Shown here: one piece after another, positions 25,868 to 36,597 of the stretch
Layout: each line of letters begins with the position of its first letter
Position numbering within the stretch: the first letter of the stretch is position 1
Translations under genes and position numbers: made by a program
Notes under the pieces: generated by a model
Seen by the model: only the letters and a program-made list of their open reading frames with translations
Told to the model about the DNA's origin: nothing
Database searches by the model: none
NCBI GenBank assembly: GCA_963799815.1
Contig: CAWCYG010000006.1
Span: forward strand, 248,001 to 312,000
Direction: 5' to 3'
DNA from: JBDTSW01 sp963799815
GTDB taxonomy: Bacteria; Actinomycetota; Thermoleophilia; Solirubrobacterales; 70-9
DNA length: 64,000 bases

Positions 25868-25886
25868 CTGGTGCGCTTCCTCTCGG

Positions 25887-26261
25887 CTACTCGTCGTCTG
25901 GCGTCAACACGACGCTCATATGGCAGGTCTTCTTCTCGATGCGGGTGGCCCGGCCGCGGGCGCGGGCGCGCCAACGCTTGAGCGTCGGCCCCTCGTCGAC
26001 GCGAATCTCCGTGATCCGCATGTCCTCGGCGACGAGGTCATGATTGTTCTCGGCGTTCGCCGCGGCCGAGGCAATCAGCTTCGAGACATCGCGGGCAGCG
26101 CCCCGCGGGGAGAAGCGTAGGAGCGTCTGGGCGTCGATCACCGACAGCCCGCGCACCTGATCTGCGACCAGGCGCGCCTTGCGCGGAGCCACGCGCACGT
26201 AGCGCGCGGAGGCACGCACGGTCGGCGCCTGCGGCTCGGTCCTCTCGGTTGCCGTCGCCAT
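25887..26261 (-). CDS. rplV: 50S ribosomal protein L22
   Basis: This 124-residue tunnel protein has ARYVRVAPRKARLVADQVRG at the start and RWRARARGRATRIEKKTCHMSV, the beta-hairpin tip region. It is 6 nt after rpsS and 19 nt before rpsC. Confidence 0.98.
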   Translation of the reverse strand: MATATERTEPQAPTVRASARYVRVAPRKARLVADQVRGLSVIDAQTLLRFSPRGAARDVSKLIASAAANAENNHDLVAEDMRITEIRVDEGPTLKRWRARARGRATRIEKKTCHMSVVLTPDDE

Positions 26262-26267
26262 CAGCCT

Positions 26268-26540
26268 TTAGCGCTCCCTCTTGTCGCCGGAGTGGGAGCG
26301 GAAGGTCCTCGTGGGGGCGAACTCTCCCAGCTTGTGGCCGACCATCGATTCGGAGACGAACACGGGCACGTGCTTGCGCCCGTCGTGGACCGCGATCGTG
26401 TGCCCGACCATCTCGGGGAAGACCGTGGAGGCGCGCGACCAGGTCTTGACCATCTGCTTCGAGCCGGATTCGTTCATCTGGTTGATGCGCCGCATGAGCC
26501 GCTCGTCGACCCACGGGCCCTTCTTCGTCGAGCGCCCCAT
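26268..26540 (-). CDS. rpsS: 30S ribosomal protein S19
   Basis: This 90-residue protein starts MGRSTKKGPWVDERLMRRI and ends KLGEFAPTRTFRSHSGDKR. The ATG at 26540 is fixed by family length and overlaps the rplB stop by one base. Confidence 0.98.
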   Translation of the reverse strand: MGRSTKKGPWVDERLMRRINQMNESGSKQMVKTWSRASTVFPEMVGHTIAVHDGRKHVPVFVSESMVGHKLGEFAPTRTFRSHSGDKRER

Positions 26541-27391
26541 CAGCGAGTGCCTCCCTTGCGCTTGCCGCGACGCCGGCCGCGGAGGATCATGGCGCTGGAC
26601 GCCTTGCCCTTCTTGCGGGTGCGATAGCCGAGCGTGGGCTTGCCCCATGGGGTGCGCGGGTGCCCGCCGGGCGTCTTGTGGGCCTCGCCGCCGCCGTGGG
26701 GGTGATCGACCGGGTTCATCGCAACGCCCCGGGTCTGCGGCCGCACGCCCTTGTGGCGCTTGCGCCCGGCCTTCCCGATGGTCGTGTTCTGATGCTCGGC
26801 GTTCGAGAGCGAGCCGATCGTCGCACGGCATTCGCCGCGGACGAGGCGCATCTCCGAAGACGGCAGGCGCAGGGTGACCATCGGGCCCTCCTTCGCCACC
26901 ACCTGGATGGCCGAGCCGGCGGCGCGGCCGAGGCGGCCGCCCTGGCCTCCCATCATCTCGACGTTGTGGACGATGGTTCCCGTTGGGATCGCCGCCAGCG
27001 GCAGCGCGTTGCCCGGGCGAATGTCGGCCTCATCGCCGGACTCGACCACGTCGCCGGGGCCGAGGCCCTGCGGCGCGAGGATGTAGCTCTTGTGCCCGTC
27101 GGCGTAATGCAGGAGCGCGATGTAGGTGGTGCGGTTCGGGTCGTACTCGATCGAGGCCACCTTGGCCGGCACGCCGTCCTTGCGGCGCTTGAAGTCGATC
27201 TCGCGGTAACGGCGCTTGGCCCCGCCGCCGCGGTGGCGTGAGGTGACGCGACCGTGCGAGTTGCGCCCGCCCGTCGAGGACTTGCCCTTGGTCAGCTTCT
27301 TGTTCGGCGACTTGGCCGTGAGCTCCTCACGCAGCTGATACGTGGCGAAGCGACGCCCCGGGCTCGTCGGCTTTGTCTTGCGATTGGCCAT
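26540..27391 (-). CDS. rplB: 50S ribosomal protein L2
   Basis: This 283-residue protein is needed for subunit association and peptidyl transfer. RHRGGGAKRRYREIDFKRRK and the conserved C-terminal VDHPHGGGEAH (with the functionally important His) are visible. Length is slightly above average. It is 3 nt after rplW. Confidence 0.98.
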   Translation of the reverse strand: MANRKTKPTSPGRRFATYQLREELTAKSPNKKLTKGKSSTGGRNSHGRVTSRHRGGGAKRRYREIDFKRRKDGVPAKVASIEYDPNRTTYIALLHYADGHKSYILAPQGLGPGDVVESGDEADIRPGNALPLAAIPTGTIVHNVEMMGGQGGRLGRAAGSAIQVVAKEGPMVTLRLPSSEMRLVRGECRATIGSLSNAEHQNTTIGKAGRKRHKGVRPQTRGVAMNPVDHPHGGGEAHKTPGGHPRTPWGKPTLGYRTRKKGKASSAMILRGRRRGKRKGGTR

Positions 27392-27394
27392 GGC

Positions 27395-27691
27395 TTACTC
27401 CGCCACCGCCGCGCCCTCGAACAGCTCGATCCTGTCGCCCGGGGCGAGCTCGACGATCGCCTTCTTCCAGCTTCGGGTGCGGCCGCCGTAAAGCCCGCGG
27501 CGCTTCGGTTTCGAGCGCACCTGCAGGGTCCTCACCCCAACCACCGTGACACCGAAGATCTCCTCGACGGCCTTTGAGACCTGGGTCTTGTGTGCCCGGT
27601 CGTCGACGCGGAAGGTGTACTTCCCGTCGGCCATGAGCGCGTAGCTCTTCTCGGAGACGACGGGCTCAATGATGATCTGGCGCGCCAGCAT
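27395..27691 (-). CDS. rplW: 50S ribosomal protein L23
   Basis: This 98-residue protein at the tunnel exit docks SRP and trigger factor. IIEPVVSEKSYALMADGKYTF and the VVGVRTLQVRSKPKRRG loop are present. The ATG at 27691 overlaps the rplD stop. Confidence 0.97.
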   Translation of the reverse strand: MLARQIIIEPVVSEKSYALMADGKYTFRVDDRAHKTQVSKAVEEIFGVTVVGVRTLQVRSKPKRRGLYGGRTRSWKKAIVELAPGDRIELFEGAAVAE

Positions 27692-28356
27692 CAGCCGTCG
27701 TCCTTTCCGGCCTCGCCCTTGCGGGTGACATCGGCGGAGCGAGCCTCGAGCACTGAAAGCGCCGCCTCGGAAACGACGATGGAGCCGGCGGCCAGCACAT
27801 CGGCGACGCCGACGGCGCTCGCCGGGAGCACCGACACGCGGGGGAGGTTGCGAAAGCTCTTGACGAGCGCGGTCTCGTCGGGGTCGACGATCAGGAGCGT
27901 CGGGCCCTTGGCGTCCCATTTCTCCAGGGCGGCAGCCGCCGTCTTCGTCGCCGGCTCGTCATAGGTGGAGGCGTCGATGACGGCGATGGAGCCGCGGGTG
28001 GCGTGTACCGAGAGCGCCGAGCGGAGCGCGCGCCGGCGGGCCTTGCGATTCACCTTCACGGTGTAGCCGCGCGGGGTCGGGCCGAAGGCGGGGCCGCCGC
28101 CTCGGCGGTGGGGAACGGAGAGGGCGCCGACGCGGGCGCGGCCCGTGCCCTTCTGGCGCCATGCCTTGGCGCCCGTCATCGAGACCTCGCCGCGTCCGAG
28201 CGTGGACGCCGTTCCGCGGCGACGGGCATTCAGGTCGGCGCGCGCGGTCTCGTGCACGAGCGACTCGTGGAACTCCTCGCCGAACACGGCGGCGGGCAGG
28301 TCCTTCTTCGACTGCTTGCCGAGGACGGGTGCCTTCATGGCCGCGGCGCTAGGCAT
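27691..28356 (-). CDS. rplD: 50S ribosomal protein L4
   Basis: This encodes 221 residues. AWRQKGTGRARVGALSVPHR and GGGPAFGPTPRGY are the tunnel loop of L4. ATG 28356 (overlapping the rplC stop by 8 nt) is chosen for the GGAGGT upstream; ATG 28338 would give a shorter N-terminus. L4 is the S10-operon autoregulator in enterobacteria, not shown here. Confidence 0.95.
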   Translation of the reverse strand: MPSAAAMKAPVLGKQSKKDLPAAVFGEEFHESLVHETARADLNARRRGTASTLGRGEVSMTGAKAWRQKGTGRARVGALSVPHRRGGGPAFGPTPRGYTVKVNRKARRRALRSALSVHATRGSIAVIDASTYDEPATKTAAAALEKWDAKGPTLLIVDPDETALVKSFRNLPRVSVLPASAVGVADVLAAGSIVVSEAALSVLEARSADVTRKGEAGKDDG

Positions 28357-28966
28357 CGGTGCGCACCTCCACCGTGCCGCCCTTGGGACCGGGGACCCCG
28401 CCGCGAACCAACAGCAGGTTGTTCTCGGCATCCACCTGGAAGACCTCCAAGCGGCGCTGGGTCGCGCGCTTGCCGCCCATCCGGCCGGGCATCTTCATGC
28501 CCTTCCAGACCCGGGCCGGATCGGCGCTCGCGCCCACGGAGCCGGGCGCGCGCACGTTGTGGGAGCCGTGCGAGACGGGACCGCGACTGAAGCCGTGGCG
28601 GCGGATGGTGCCCTGGAAGCCCTTGCCGACGGCGGTCCCTGAGACCTTTACGAGCTGGCCCTCCTCGAAGTCGGCCACGGTGACCGCATCGCCGACCTGG
28701 CGCTCGTCGCCCTCCTCGCGGAACTCCACGAGCGTGCGCGATGCGGGCGCGCCGGCCTTGCGCAGATGGCCGAGCTCGGCCTTGGTGAGCCTGCGCTCGG
28801 CCACCTCGTCGAAGGCGAGCTGGATCGCGGCGTAGCCGTCGCGCTCGGGCTCGCGAAGCGCCGTGATCGTGCAGGGGCCCGCTTGGATCACGGTCACCGG
28901 GACTCGCGTCCCGTCGTCCGTGAAGACCTGGGTCATCCCGACCTTCTTGCCGATGATCGCCGCCAT
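28349..28966 (-). CDS. rplC: 50S ribosomal protein L3
   Basis: This encodes 205 residues. It opens MAAIIGKKVGMTQVFTDDG and has GKGFQGTIRRHGFSRGPVSH plus the GRMGGKRATQRRLEVF end. Length is normal. It is 20 nt after rpsJ. Confidence 0.98.
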   Translation of the reverse strand: MAAIIGKKVGMTQVFTDDGTRVPVTVIQAGPCTITALREPERDGYAAIQLAFDEVAERRLTKAELGHLRKAGAPASRTLVEFREEGDERQVGDAVTVADFEEGQLVKVSGTAVGKGFQGTIRRHGFSRGPVSHGSHNVRAPGSVGASADPARVWKGMKMPGRMGGKRATQRRLEVFQVDAENNLLLVRGGVPGPKGGTVEVRTDA

Positions 28967-28986
28967 CTCAAACCCGCCTCAGGCAC

Positions 28987-29307
28987 CTAGGTCCGGATCT
29001 CGATGTCGACCCCGGCCGGGAGCGCGTCGAGCCGCTGGAGGGAGTCGACGGTCTTCGGGGTCGGCTGGAGGATGTCGATGAGGCGCTTATGCGTGCGGAT
29101 CTCGAAGTGCTCGCGCGAGTCCTTGTCCTTGAACGGCGAGCGGATCACGCAGTAGACGTTCTTCTCCGTGGGCAGGGGAACGGGGCCGGACACGGTGGCG
29201 CCGGTGCGCTGCGCCGTCTCGACGATCTCCCGCGCCGCGCGATCGATCGCGTCGTGGTCGTACGCCTTCAGGCGAATCCTGATTCTGGTTGCGGCCAGTG
29301 AGGCCAT
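28987..29307 (-). CDS. rpsJ: 30S ribosomal protein S10 (NusE)
   Basis: This encodes 106 residues. RIRIRLKAYDHDAIDRAAREI and REHFEIRTHKRLIDILQPT are diagnostic. S10 also couples ribosomes to NusG. It leads the S10 operon. The 130-nt leader holds a strong GC hairpin (TGGGGCGC with GCGCCCCA, without a U-tract) and the shared TTGGATACGAC element. Confidence 0.98.
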   Translation of the reverse strand: MASLAATRIRIRLKAYDHDAIDRAAREIVETAQRTGATVSGPVPLPTEKNVYCVIRSPFKDKDSREHFEIRTHKRLIDILQPTPKTVDSLQRLDALPAGVDIEIRT

Positions 29308-29341
29308 CTCTCTACTGCTCTTCTCTTTCCGTCTTCGTGCG

Positions 29342-29382
29342 CAATTGGGGCGCCGCCCCTACTGGCGGGGCCGCGCCCCAGT
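29342..29382 (-). promoter_or_regulatory. rpsJ leader hairpin
   Basis: In the S10 leader TGGGGCGC and GCGCCCCA can pair, with a second inner pairing of GCCCC and GGGGC. No U-run follows, so it is more likely an RNA-stability or regulatory structure than a terminator. Confidence 0.4.
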
Positions 29383-29407
29383 CGTATCCAACAAATTCAC
29401 TGCGAAG
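29381..29407 (-). promoter_or_regulatory. Shared CCTTC-N12-TTGGATACGAC element upstream of rpsJ
   Basis: The minus strand has TTGGATACGAC (29391-29381). The CCTTC 12 nt before it is the 3' arm of the tuf terminator. It matches the element before rpmJ in sequence and spacing. Confidence 0.4.
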
Positions 29408-29430
29408 GGGCCGGATCTGCCGGCCCCTTC
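29404..29430 (-). terminator. tuf terminator hairpin
   Basis: A perfect 11-bp stem (GAAGGGGCCGG with CCGGCCCCTTC) around a 5-nt loop starts 7 nt after the tuf stop. The U-tract is weak, so termination may be partial or Rho-assisted. Confidence 0.7.
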
Positions 29431-29437
29431 GGTCCTG

Positions 29438-30622
<1,185 letters not shown>

Positions 30623-30767
30623 CTGCTCCTCTAGCTCCTTCTCGTTCTCTTAAGTTCCGTCTGGATCTCTGACTAGGTTTTCCGTACTGGTCGCTCGCGC
30701 GCTCACGCGAGCGTGTGCTCGTTTGCCGGGGACCCGGACGAACCCCCCGAATATAGGGAATCGACGC

Positions 30768-32885
<2,118 letters not shown>

Positions 32886-32982
32886 TTCGTAAGAATGTGG
32901 GAAAGTTGCCTGCGTCCTATCGGCGCCGCGCGCCGCTCAGTGAGAAGGAGAGGAAGAGGCCCGAGGAACCGGTCTCGCGCAC

Positions 32983-33003
32983 AAAAAAGGCCCTCGACGG
33001 GCC
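32983..33003 (-). terminator. Intrinsic terminator in the fusA leader (attenuator candidate)
   Basis: On the minus strand GGCCC-GTCGA-GGGCC is followed at once by six U. It lies about 100 nt upstream of the fusA ATG. No minus-strand gene precedes it, so it acts within the leader. Confidence 0.55.
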
Positions 33004-33019
33004 ATAGCGCTACCGCTTT

Positions 33020-33043
33020 TGAACCAGCCCGACTACGCCTATA
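33020..33043 (+). promoter_or_regulatory. Possible promoter for the membrane-protein pair
   Basis: TTGAAC is followed after 17 nt by TATGTT, reading towards the gene at 33150. The overlapping minus-strand sequence ATATAG could serve fusA, giving a divergent promoter region. Confidence 0.35.
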
Positions 33044-33149
33044 TGTTGCGGCTCTCCATGAAACGAATTCTCGCGCGCGACCTGGGCGCCTCCCAGGCGC
33101 GAGCGACGCGTGATGATAGCAGAGGGTCAGAGGCCCTCCGGGGGGCCGA

Positions 33150-34052
33150 ATGGCCCTGAAGTTCCGTCGTTCCGGGCGCAAGAAAGCCGTCTCCGGCGAC
33201 CCCGCCGGGCAGCAAGCGGAGGCCGCGGCGGAGACCGAGAAGCGGCGGGAGGAAGCGCGCGCCCAGGCCAAAAAGCGCCGTGCCACACGTACCCGCGAGC
33301 GGGGCGGAACGAATCCGCTCGTAACCGGCCTTGGCGAGATCCTCGCGATCGGGCGCGAGATGCTGCGGATCCCGGCCGGCATCGCCCTGCAGGTCGCCGA
33401 GCGGCTGGGGCTCTGGATCTTGGCGGTCTGGCGCTTCATCCGCCCCCTTCTGGTCGCGGGGCTGGCGCTCGCGGGGCGCGGGCTCGTGGCGGCCGAGCGC
33501 GCGGTCACGCCGGCACGCGGGATCGCCGTCGTGGCGCTGGCAGCGGCGGGGCTTCTGGCCGCGGCGCAGTTCGTCGACTATCGCGACGTGCAGGCCGGTG
33601 TCCCTGCGTATGAGGGCGTCGAGAACGTGGCGCCCGCGCCCGTCATCGACGGGACCGCCGAGACGGCCGGCTCGGCCCACGCTTACGTGCTCTTGATCGT
33701 TGCGGTGGCCGCCGCGGTGGTCGTTGTGCTCTCGATGCTGGGGCGGTGGCGGCTCGCGCGATCGCTCCTTTGCCTCGGGCTCCTCACGGTGGCGATCGCA
33801 GTCTTCATCGACCGCCCCGCGGGCCTCGACGAGGCTGACACGGCGATCTCGTTCGTTGGCGCCGAGGCCCGGCTGCTCGGCGCCTTCTGGGTTCAGATCT
33901 TCGCCGGAGTGGTGATCGCTGCGTGCGGGCCATTGCTCGCGCTCAACCTGCGTCCCGCCAGGGAGCGGGCACGAACGGCTGCGCCCAGCCGCGAGCGCAG
34001 GTTGCGAATACCTCGGCTCGGGCGATCGCGCGTTCAGGGAGCGCGCTCGTGA
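33150..34052 (+). CDS. Multi-pass membrane protein of unknown function
   Basis: This encodes 300 residues. A basic, Ala/Glu/Arg-rich N-terminal segment (1-55, possibly coiled) is followed by hydrophobic stretches near 80-105, 120-142, 180-200, 205-222 and 240-262, so about four or five TM helices, and an Arg-rich tail. No motif is recognised. It lies opposite to the ribosomal genes, between rpsG and fusA. Its stop overlaps the next gene as GTGA, so the two are coupled and may form a complex. Confidence 0.75.
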   Translation: MALKFRRSGRKKAVSGDPAGQQAEAAAETEKRREEARAQAKKRRATRTRERGGTNPLVTGLGEILAIGREMLRIPAGIALQVAERLGLWILAVWRFIRPLLVAGLALAGRGLVAAERAVTPARGIAVVALAAAGLLAAAQFVDYRDVQAGVPAYEGVENVAPAPVIDGTAETAGSAHAYVLLIVAVAAAVVVVLSMLGRWRLARSLLCLGLLTVAIAVFIDRPAGLDEADTAISFVGAEARLLGAFWVQIFAGVVIAACGPLLALNLRPARERARTAAPSRERRLRIPRLGRSRVQGARS

Positions 34053-34660
34053 ACGATGCCCCCCGCGGCTTTCGCCTCGAGCGCCTCCTCCCGTTCGCCT
34101 GCCTCCTGACCGCCGCCCTGCTGTTCGCCTCAGAGTTCACCACCGCGTTCGAGTTCATCCCTCCCGGCGCCGAGGCCCTCGGCGATCAGAGCAACAGCGA
34201 CCGGCACTCGTGGGCACCGGCGGTGCTGGCGGCGTTCTCCGTCGTCGCCCTCCTCGTCGCGATCGGAACGGGCTCGAAGCCTGCGGCCTTCGCCGTGGCC
34301 GCCTGCGGCGTCATCTCGCTCCTAATCTTCCTGCTCTTGGACCTGCCCGACGCGGGGAACGTGGGCACCTTCGACGACGCCAACCAGACTTTCGCCACTG
34401 CCGAGGCGGTCCCACAGTCGGGCTTCTGGCTGCAGCTCCTGGGGGCTTTGGGACTCTCGATCAGCGGCGCGGCCCTGGCGACCATGAGCCCGGCGCAGCT
34501 GCGGGCCCTCGGCCCGGGAGGCGGGCGAACGCCGAGGGACCGCCGCCGAGCGGACGCTGACGAGAGCTCTGCGGTAAACGCGAGGCCGAGCGACAACGGG
34601 CCGGCCGAACCGGAACCGCGCCCTGCGCCCGCGAACCGCGCCAGCGCGCGCGACGGTTAG
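34049..34660 (+). CDS. Second membrane protein of the rpsG-fusA insertion
   Basis: This encodes 203 residues with four hydrophobic segments (about 12-32, 55-75, 80-98 and 125-145) and a charged, Arg/Asp/Pro-rich C-terminal tail of about 50 residues. The topology resembles the preceding protein: an extracellular loop between the first two helices, acidic and Ser-rich. The family is not recognised. GTG 34049 is set by the GTGA overlap. Confidence 0.72.
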   Translation: MNDAPRGFRLERLLPFACLLTAALLFASEFTTAFEFIPPGAEALGDQSNSDRHSWAPAVLAAFSVVALLVAIGTGSKPAAFAVAACGVISLLIFLLLDLPDAGNVGTFDDANQTFATAEAVPQSGFWLQLLGALGLSISGAALATMSPAQLRALGPGGGRTPRDRRRADADESSAVNARPSDNGPAEPEPRPAPANRASARDG

Positions 34661-34680
34661 TCGGAGTCGACCCCGAACGG

Positions 34681-34797
34681 CGGCGAAAAGCGAGTAGGTC
34701 GGGGGAAGCAGGCCCCCGGGGCGAAGCGAGCGTAGCGGCAGCTACGTGAGCGAGAACCGGGGCCGATGACCCCGAGATACGAAGCTTTGCAGCCGCC
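34681..34797 (-). ncRNA. Candidate structured RNA element, copy 2 (3' of rpsG)
   Basis: This is the homologue of the element at 11958-12073. Stems: 34699-34704 with 34770-34775, 34711-34719 with 34757-34764 (one bulge), and 34732-34736 with 34741-34745 around GGCA. The conserved blocks are the same as in copy 1, but the helix arms have changed on both sides. It begins about 25 nt after the rpsG stop in minus-strand sense and also lies 3' of the plus-strand membrane gene. Confidence 0.55.
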
Positions 34798-34821
34798 GCG
34801 CTGGCGGCAGACCGACCACCC

Positions 34822-35292
34822 CTACCAGCGGTAGTGGGCGAAAGCCTTGTTCGCCTGTGCCATCCGGTAAACGTCGTCCTTGCGCTTCCAGGCGTTGCCC
34901 TGCTGCTGGGTGGCGTCGAGGATCTCGTTCGCGAGGCGGTCGGCCATCGACTTCTCGCGGCGGGCGCGGGCGTAGGAGACGAGCCAGCGGACGGCGAGGG
35001 TGCGAGCCCTGCGGGCGGGGACCTCGACCGGCACCTGGTAGGTGGCACCGCCGACGCGGCGTGACTTCACCTCGAGGACCGGGGTGAGCTCCTTGATCGC
35101 GTCGTCGAGCACCTCCACGGGCGTGCGGCCGCTGCGCTCGCCGACGATGGCGAGGGCGTCATAGGTGATTTGCTCGGCGCGCGACTTCTTGCCGCCCTCC
35201 ATCACCTTGTTGACCACCTGCTGGACCAGACGGCTGCGGTAACGGGCATCCGGCTCGATCGGCCGCTGCGGTGCTCGGGCTCGACGGGGCAT
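34822..35292 (-). CDS. rpsG: 30S ribosomal protein S7
   Basis: This 156-residue head-assembly protein has LVNKVM-like VQQVVNKVMEGGKKSRAEQI, GGATYQVPVEVPARRARTLA and KRKDDVYRMAQANKAFAHYRW at the end. It is 6 nt after rpsL. It is not followed by fusA. Confidence 0.98.
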   Translation of the reverse strand: MPRRARAPQRPIEPDARYRSRLVQQVVNKVMEGGKKSRAEQITYDALAIVGERSGRTPVEVLDDAIKELTPVLEVKSRRVGGATYQVPVEVPARRARTLAVRWLVSYARARREKSMADRLANEILDATQQQGNAWKRKDDVYRMAQANKAFAHYRW

Positions 35293-35298
35293 TCGTGC

Positions 35299-35691
35299 TT
35301 ACTTCTTGACGCCGTAAAGCGAGCGGCCCTGCTTGCGGTCCGATACGCCGGAGGCGTCGAGGGCGCCGCGGACGACCTTGTAGCGGACACCCGGAAGGTC
35401 CTTGACGCGGCCGCCGCGGATGAGCACGACAGAGTGCTCCTGAAGGTTGTGGCCGACGCCGGGGATGTAGGTGGTGACCTCCATGCCGTTGGTGAGGCGA
35501 ACGCGGGCGATCTTGCGCAGGGCGGAGTTCGGCTTCTTCGGCGTGACCGTCGCGACGCGGGTGCACACACCCCGCCGCTGCGGCGCGGCAACGCGGCGCT
35601 TGCGGCCCTGGCCGGACTTGAGCCCGGGGGTCGTCACCTTCTTCTTCTGCGGCGTTCGACCCTTGCGGATGAGTTGATTGGTGCTGGGCAC
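35299..35691 (-). CDS. rpsL: 30S ribosomal protein S12
   Basis: This 130-residue decoding-centre protein has STNQLIRKGRTPQKKK, the TPKKPNSALRK loop (streptomycin-related Lys43 conserved) and the GGRVKDLPGVRYKVVRG loop (Lys88 conserved). GTG 35691 gives the normal N-terminus and has TACCAT 8 nt upstream, implying a leaderless str operon. Confidence 0.97.
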   Translation of the reverse strand: MPSTNQLIRKGRTPQKKKVTTPGLKSGQGRKRRVAAPQRRGVCTRVATVTPKKPNSALRKIARVRLTNGMEVTTYIPGVGHNLQEHSVVLIRGGRVKDLPGVRYKVVRGALDASGVSDRKQGRSLYGVKK

Positions 35692-35699
35692 GACGGCGC

Positions 35700-35705
35700 A
35701 TGGTA
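35700..35705 (-). promoter_or_regulatory. -10 hexamer TACCAT of rpsL
   Basis: On the minus strand TACCAT ends 8 nt before GTG 35691. The divergent HAD gene has its own -10 at 35732-35737, so the promoters sit back to back within 40 bp. Confidence 0.4.
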
Positions 35706-35731
35706 GCGGCCGACCCATGCGAGGCCCGCGC

Positions 35732-35737
35732 TACGCT
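35732..35737 (+). promoter_or_regulatory. -10 hexamer TACGCT of the HAD-like gene
   Basis: TACGCT ends 6 nt before the ATG at 35744. Confidence 0.45.
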
Positions 35738-35743
35738 GAACCG

Positions 35744-36262
35744 ATGGACACGTCCAAGCCGATTCTCGCCGTGGACGTCGATGGCACGATCAGCCTCTTC
35801 GGCTTCGATGGCCCCCTCGACGAGGTCCCGGGTCGCTTCCACCTGATCGATGGGATCGCTCACTGCATCCCCGACGAGGCCGGGCCTCGCCTCGCACGCC
35901 TGGCTGAGCGCTACGAGCTCGTCTGGGCGACCGGCTGGGAGGAGCGCGCCAACGACATGCTTCCGGGGATCCTCGGTCTCCCGGAGGCGCTGCCCGCCCT
36001 CACGTTCGGCGGACGGGCACGCTTCGGCACATCTCATTGGAAGCTCGACGCGCTCAAGGAATACGCCGAGGGCCGTCCACTCGCGTGGGTCGACGACTGC
36101 ATCGACGAGGACTGTCGCCTCTGGGCCACCGAGCGTCCGGAGCCGACGCTGCTCGTGCCGTGCGAGCCCGCGATCGGGATCACCGACGCTCACGTTGAGA
36201 CGATGCTGCAGTGGGCCGATGAGGTGAGCTCCCCTCAGTCGCACAGGTCCGGCGACCTTTAG
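35744..36262 (+). CDS. HAD-like hydrolase family protein
   Basis: This 172-residue protein has the HAD motif I DVDGTISLF near residue 10 with both aspartates. WATGWEERAND lies in the motif II region, KLDALKEYAEGR gives a candidate motif III Lys, and the motif IV-like acidic pair is in VDDCIDEDC. A cap domain is absent, so the substrate may be small or a macromolecule. It is divergent from rpsL. Longer starts exist, but the leaderless -10 supports 35744. Confidence 0.8.
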   Translation: MDTSKPILAVDVDGTISLFGFDGPLDEVPGRFHLIDGIAHCIPDEAGPRLARLAERYELVWATGWEERANDMLPGILGLPEALPALTFGGRARFGTSHWKLDALKEYAEGRPLAWVDDCIDEDCRLWATERPEPTLLVPCEPAIGITDAHVETMLQWADEVSSPQSHRSGDL

Positions 36263-36265
36263 ACT
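36260..36265 (+). promoter_or_regulatory. -10 hexamer TAGACT of the small membrane gene
   Basis: TAGACT ends 10 nt before GTG 36276. Its first base is the last base of the HAD gene's stop codon. Confidence 0.35.
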
Positions 36266-36275
36266 CAAAGGCGCA

Positions 36276-36593
36276 GTGGAGGGCTTCGTTCCGATTGTGT
36301 TCTTGGCCGTGGTCTTGAAGATCCCGGTCGCGCTTCTGCTCTACCTCGTCTGGTGGGCTTTCCGGGCAACGCCGGAGACGGAGGAGATCCCACCCGGCGC
36401 GGACGACCACGAGTTCCGCCGCTTCCGGCGCGACCCGACCCGCCCGCGCGGTCCCCGCCGGGGCCCCCATGCGCCCGACGCGCAGCCCATCCCACCGTGC
36501 CCGCCGGGCGGTCGCAAGCGGATCGCCAAGCCGCCAGCGCCGGTGCGGGCAAGCGGCTCCTCGGTGCGTCGCGGGGTCGTCGAAGGCGCCTAG
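36276..36593 (+). CDS. Small single-span membrane protein with Arg/Pro-rich tail
   Basis: This encodes 105 residues. One TM helix near residues 4-28 (PIVFLAVVLKIPVALLLYLVWW) is followed by an acidic stretch and a long tail rich in Arg and Pro, predicted cytosolic and disordered. No family is recognised. The last part of the tail overlaps a GC-rich region where frame assignment is less certain, but the frame stays open to the TAG. Confidence 0.55.
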   Translation: MEGFVPIVFLAVVLKIPVALLLYLVWWAFRATPETEEIPPGADDHEFRRFRRDPTRPRGPRRGPHAPDAQPIPPCPPGGRKRIAKPPAPVRASGSSVRRGVVEGA

Positions 36594-36597
36594 CACC

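Noticed and set aside
30690..30730. GC hairpin between fusA and tuf as a terminator
   Set aside because: An 8-bp stem without a U-tract between co-transcribed genes. A processing or structural role is more likely than termination.
35678..35743. Longer N-terminus for the HAD-like protein
   Set aside because: It would read through the divergent rpsL promoter, and the HAD motif normally starts near the N-terminus. The -10 six nt before 35744 favours the shorter form.
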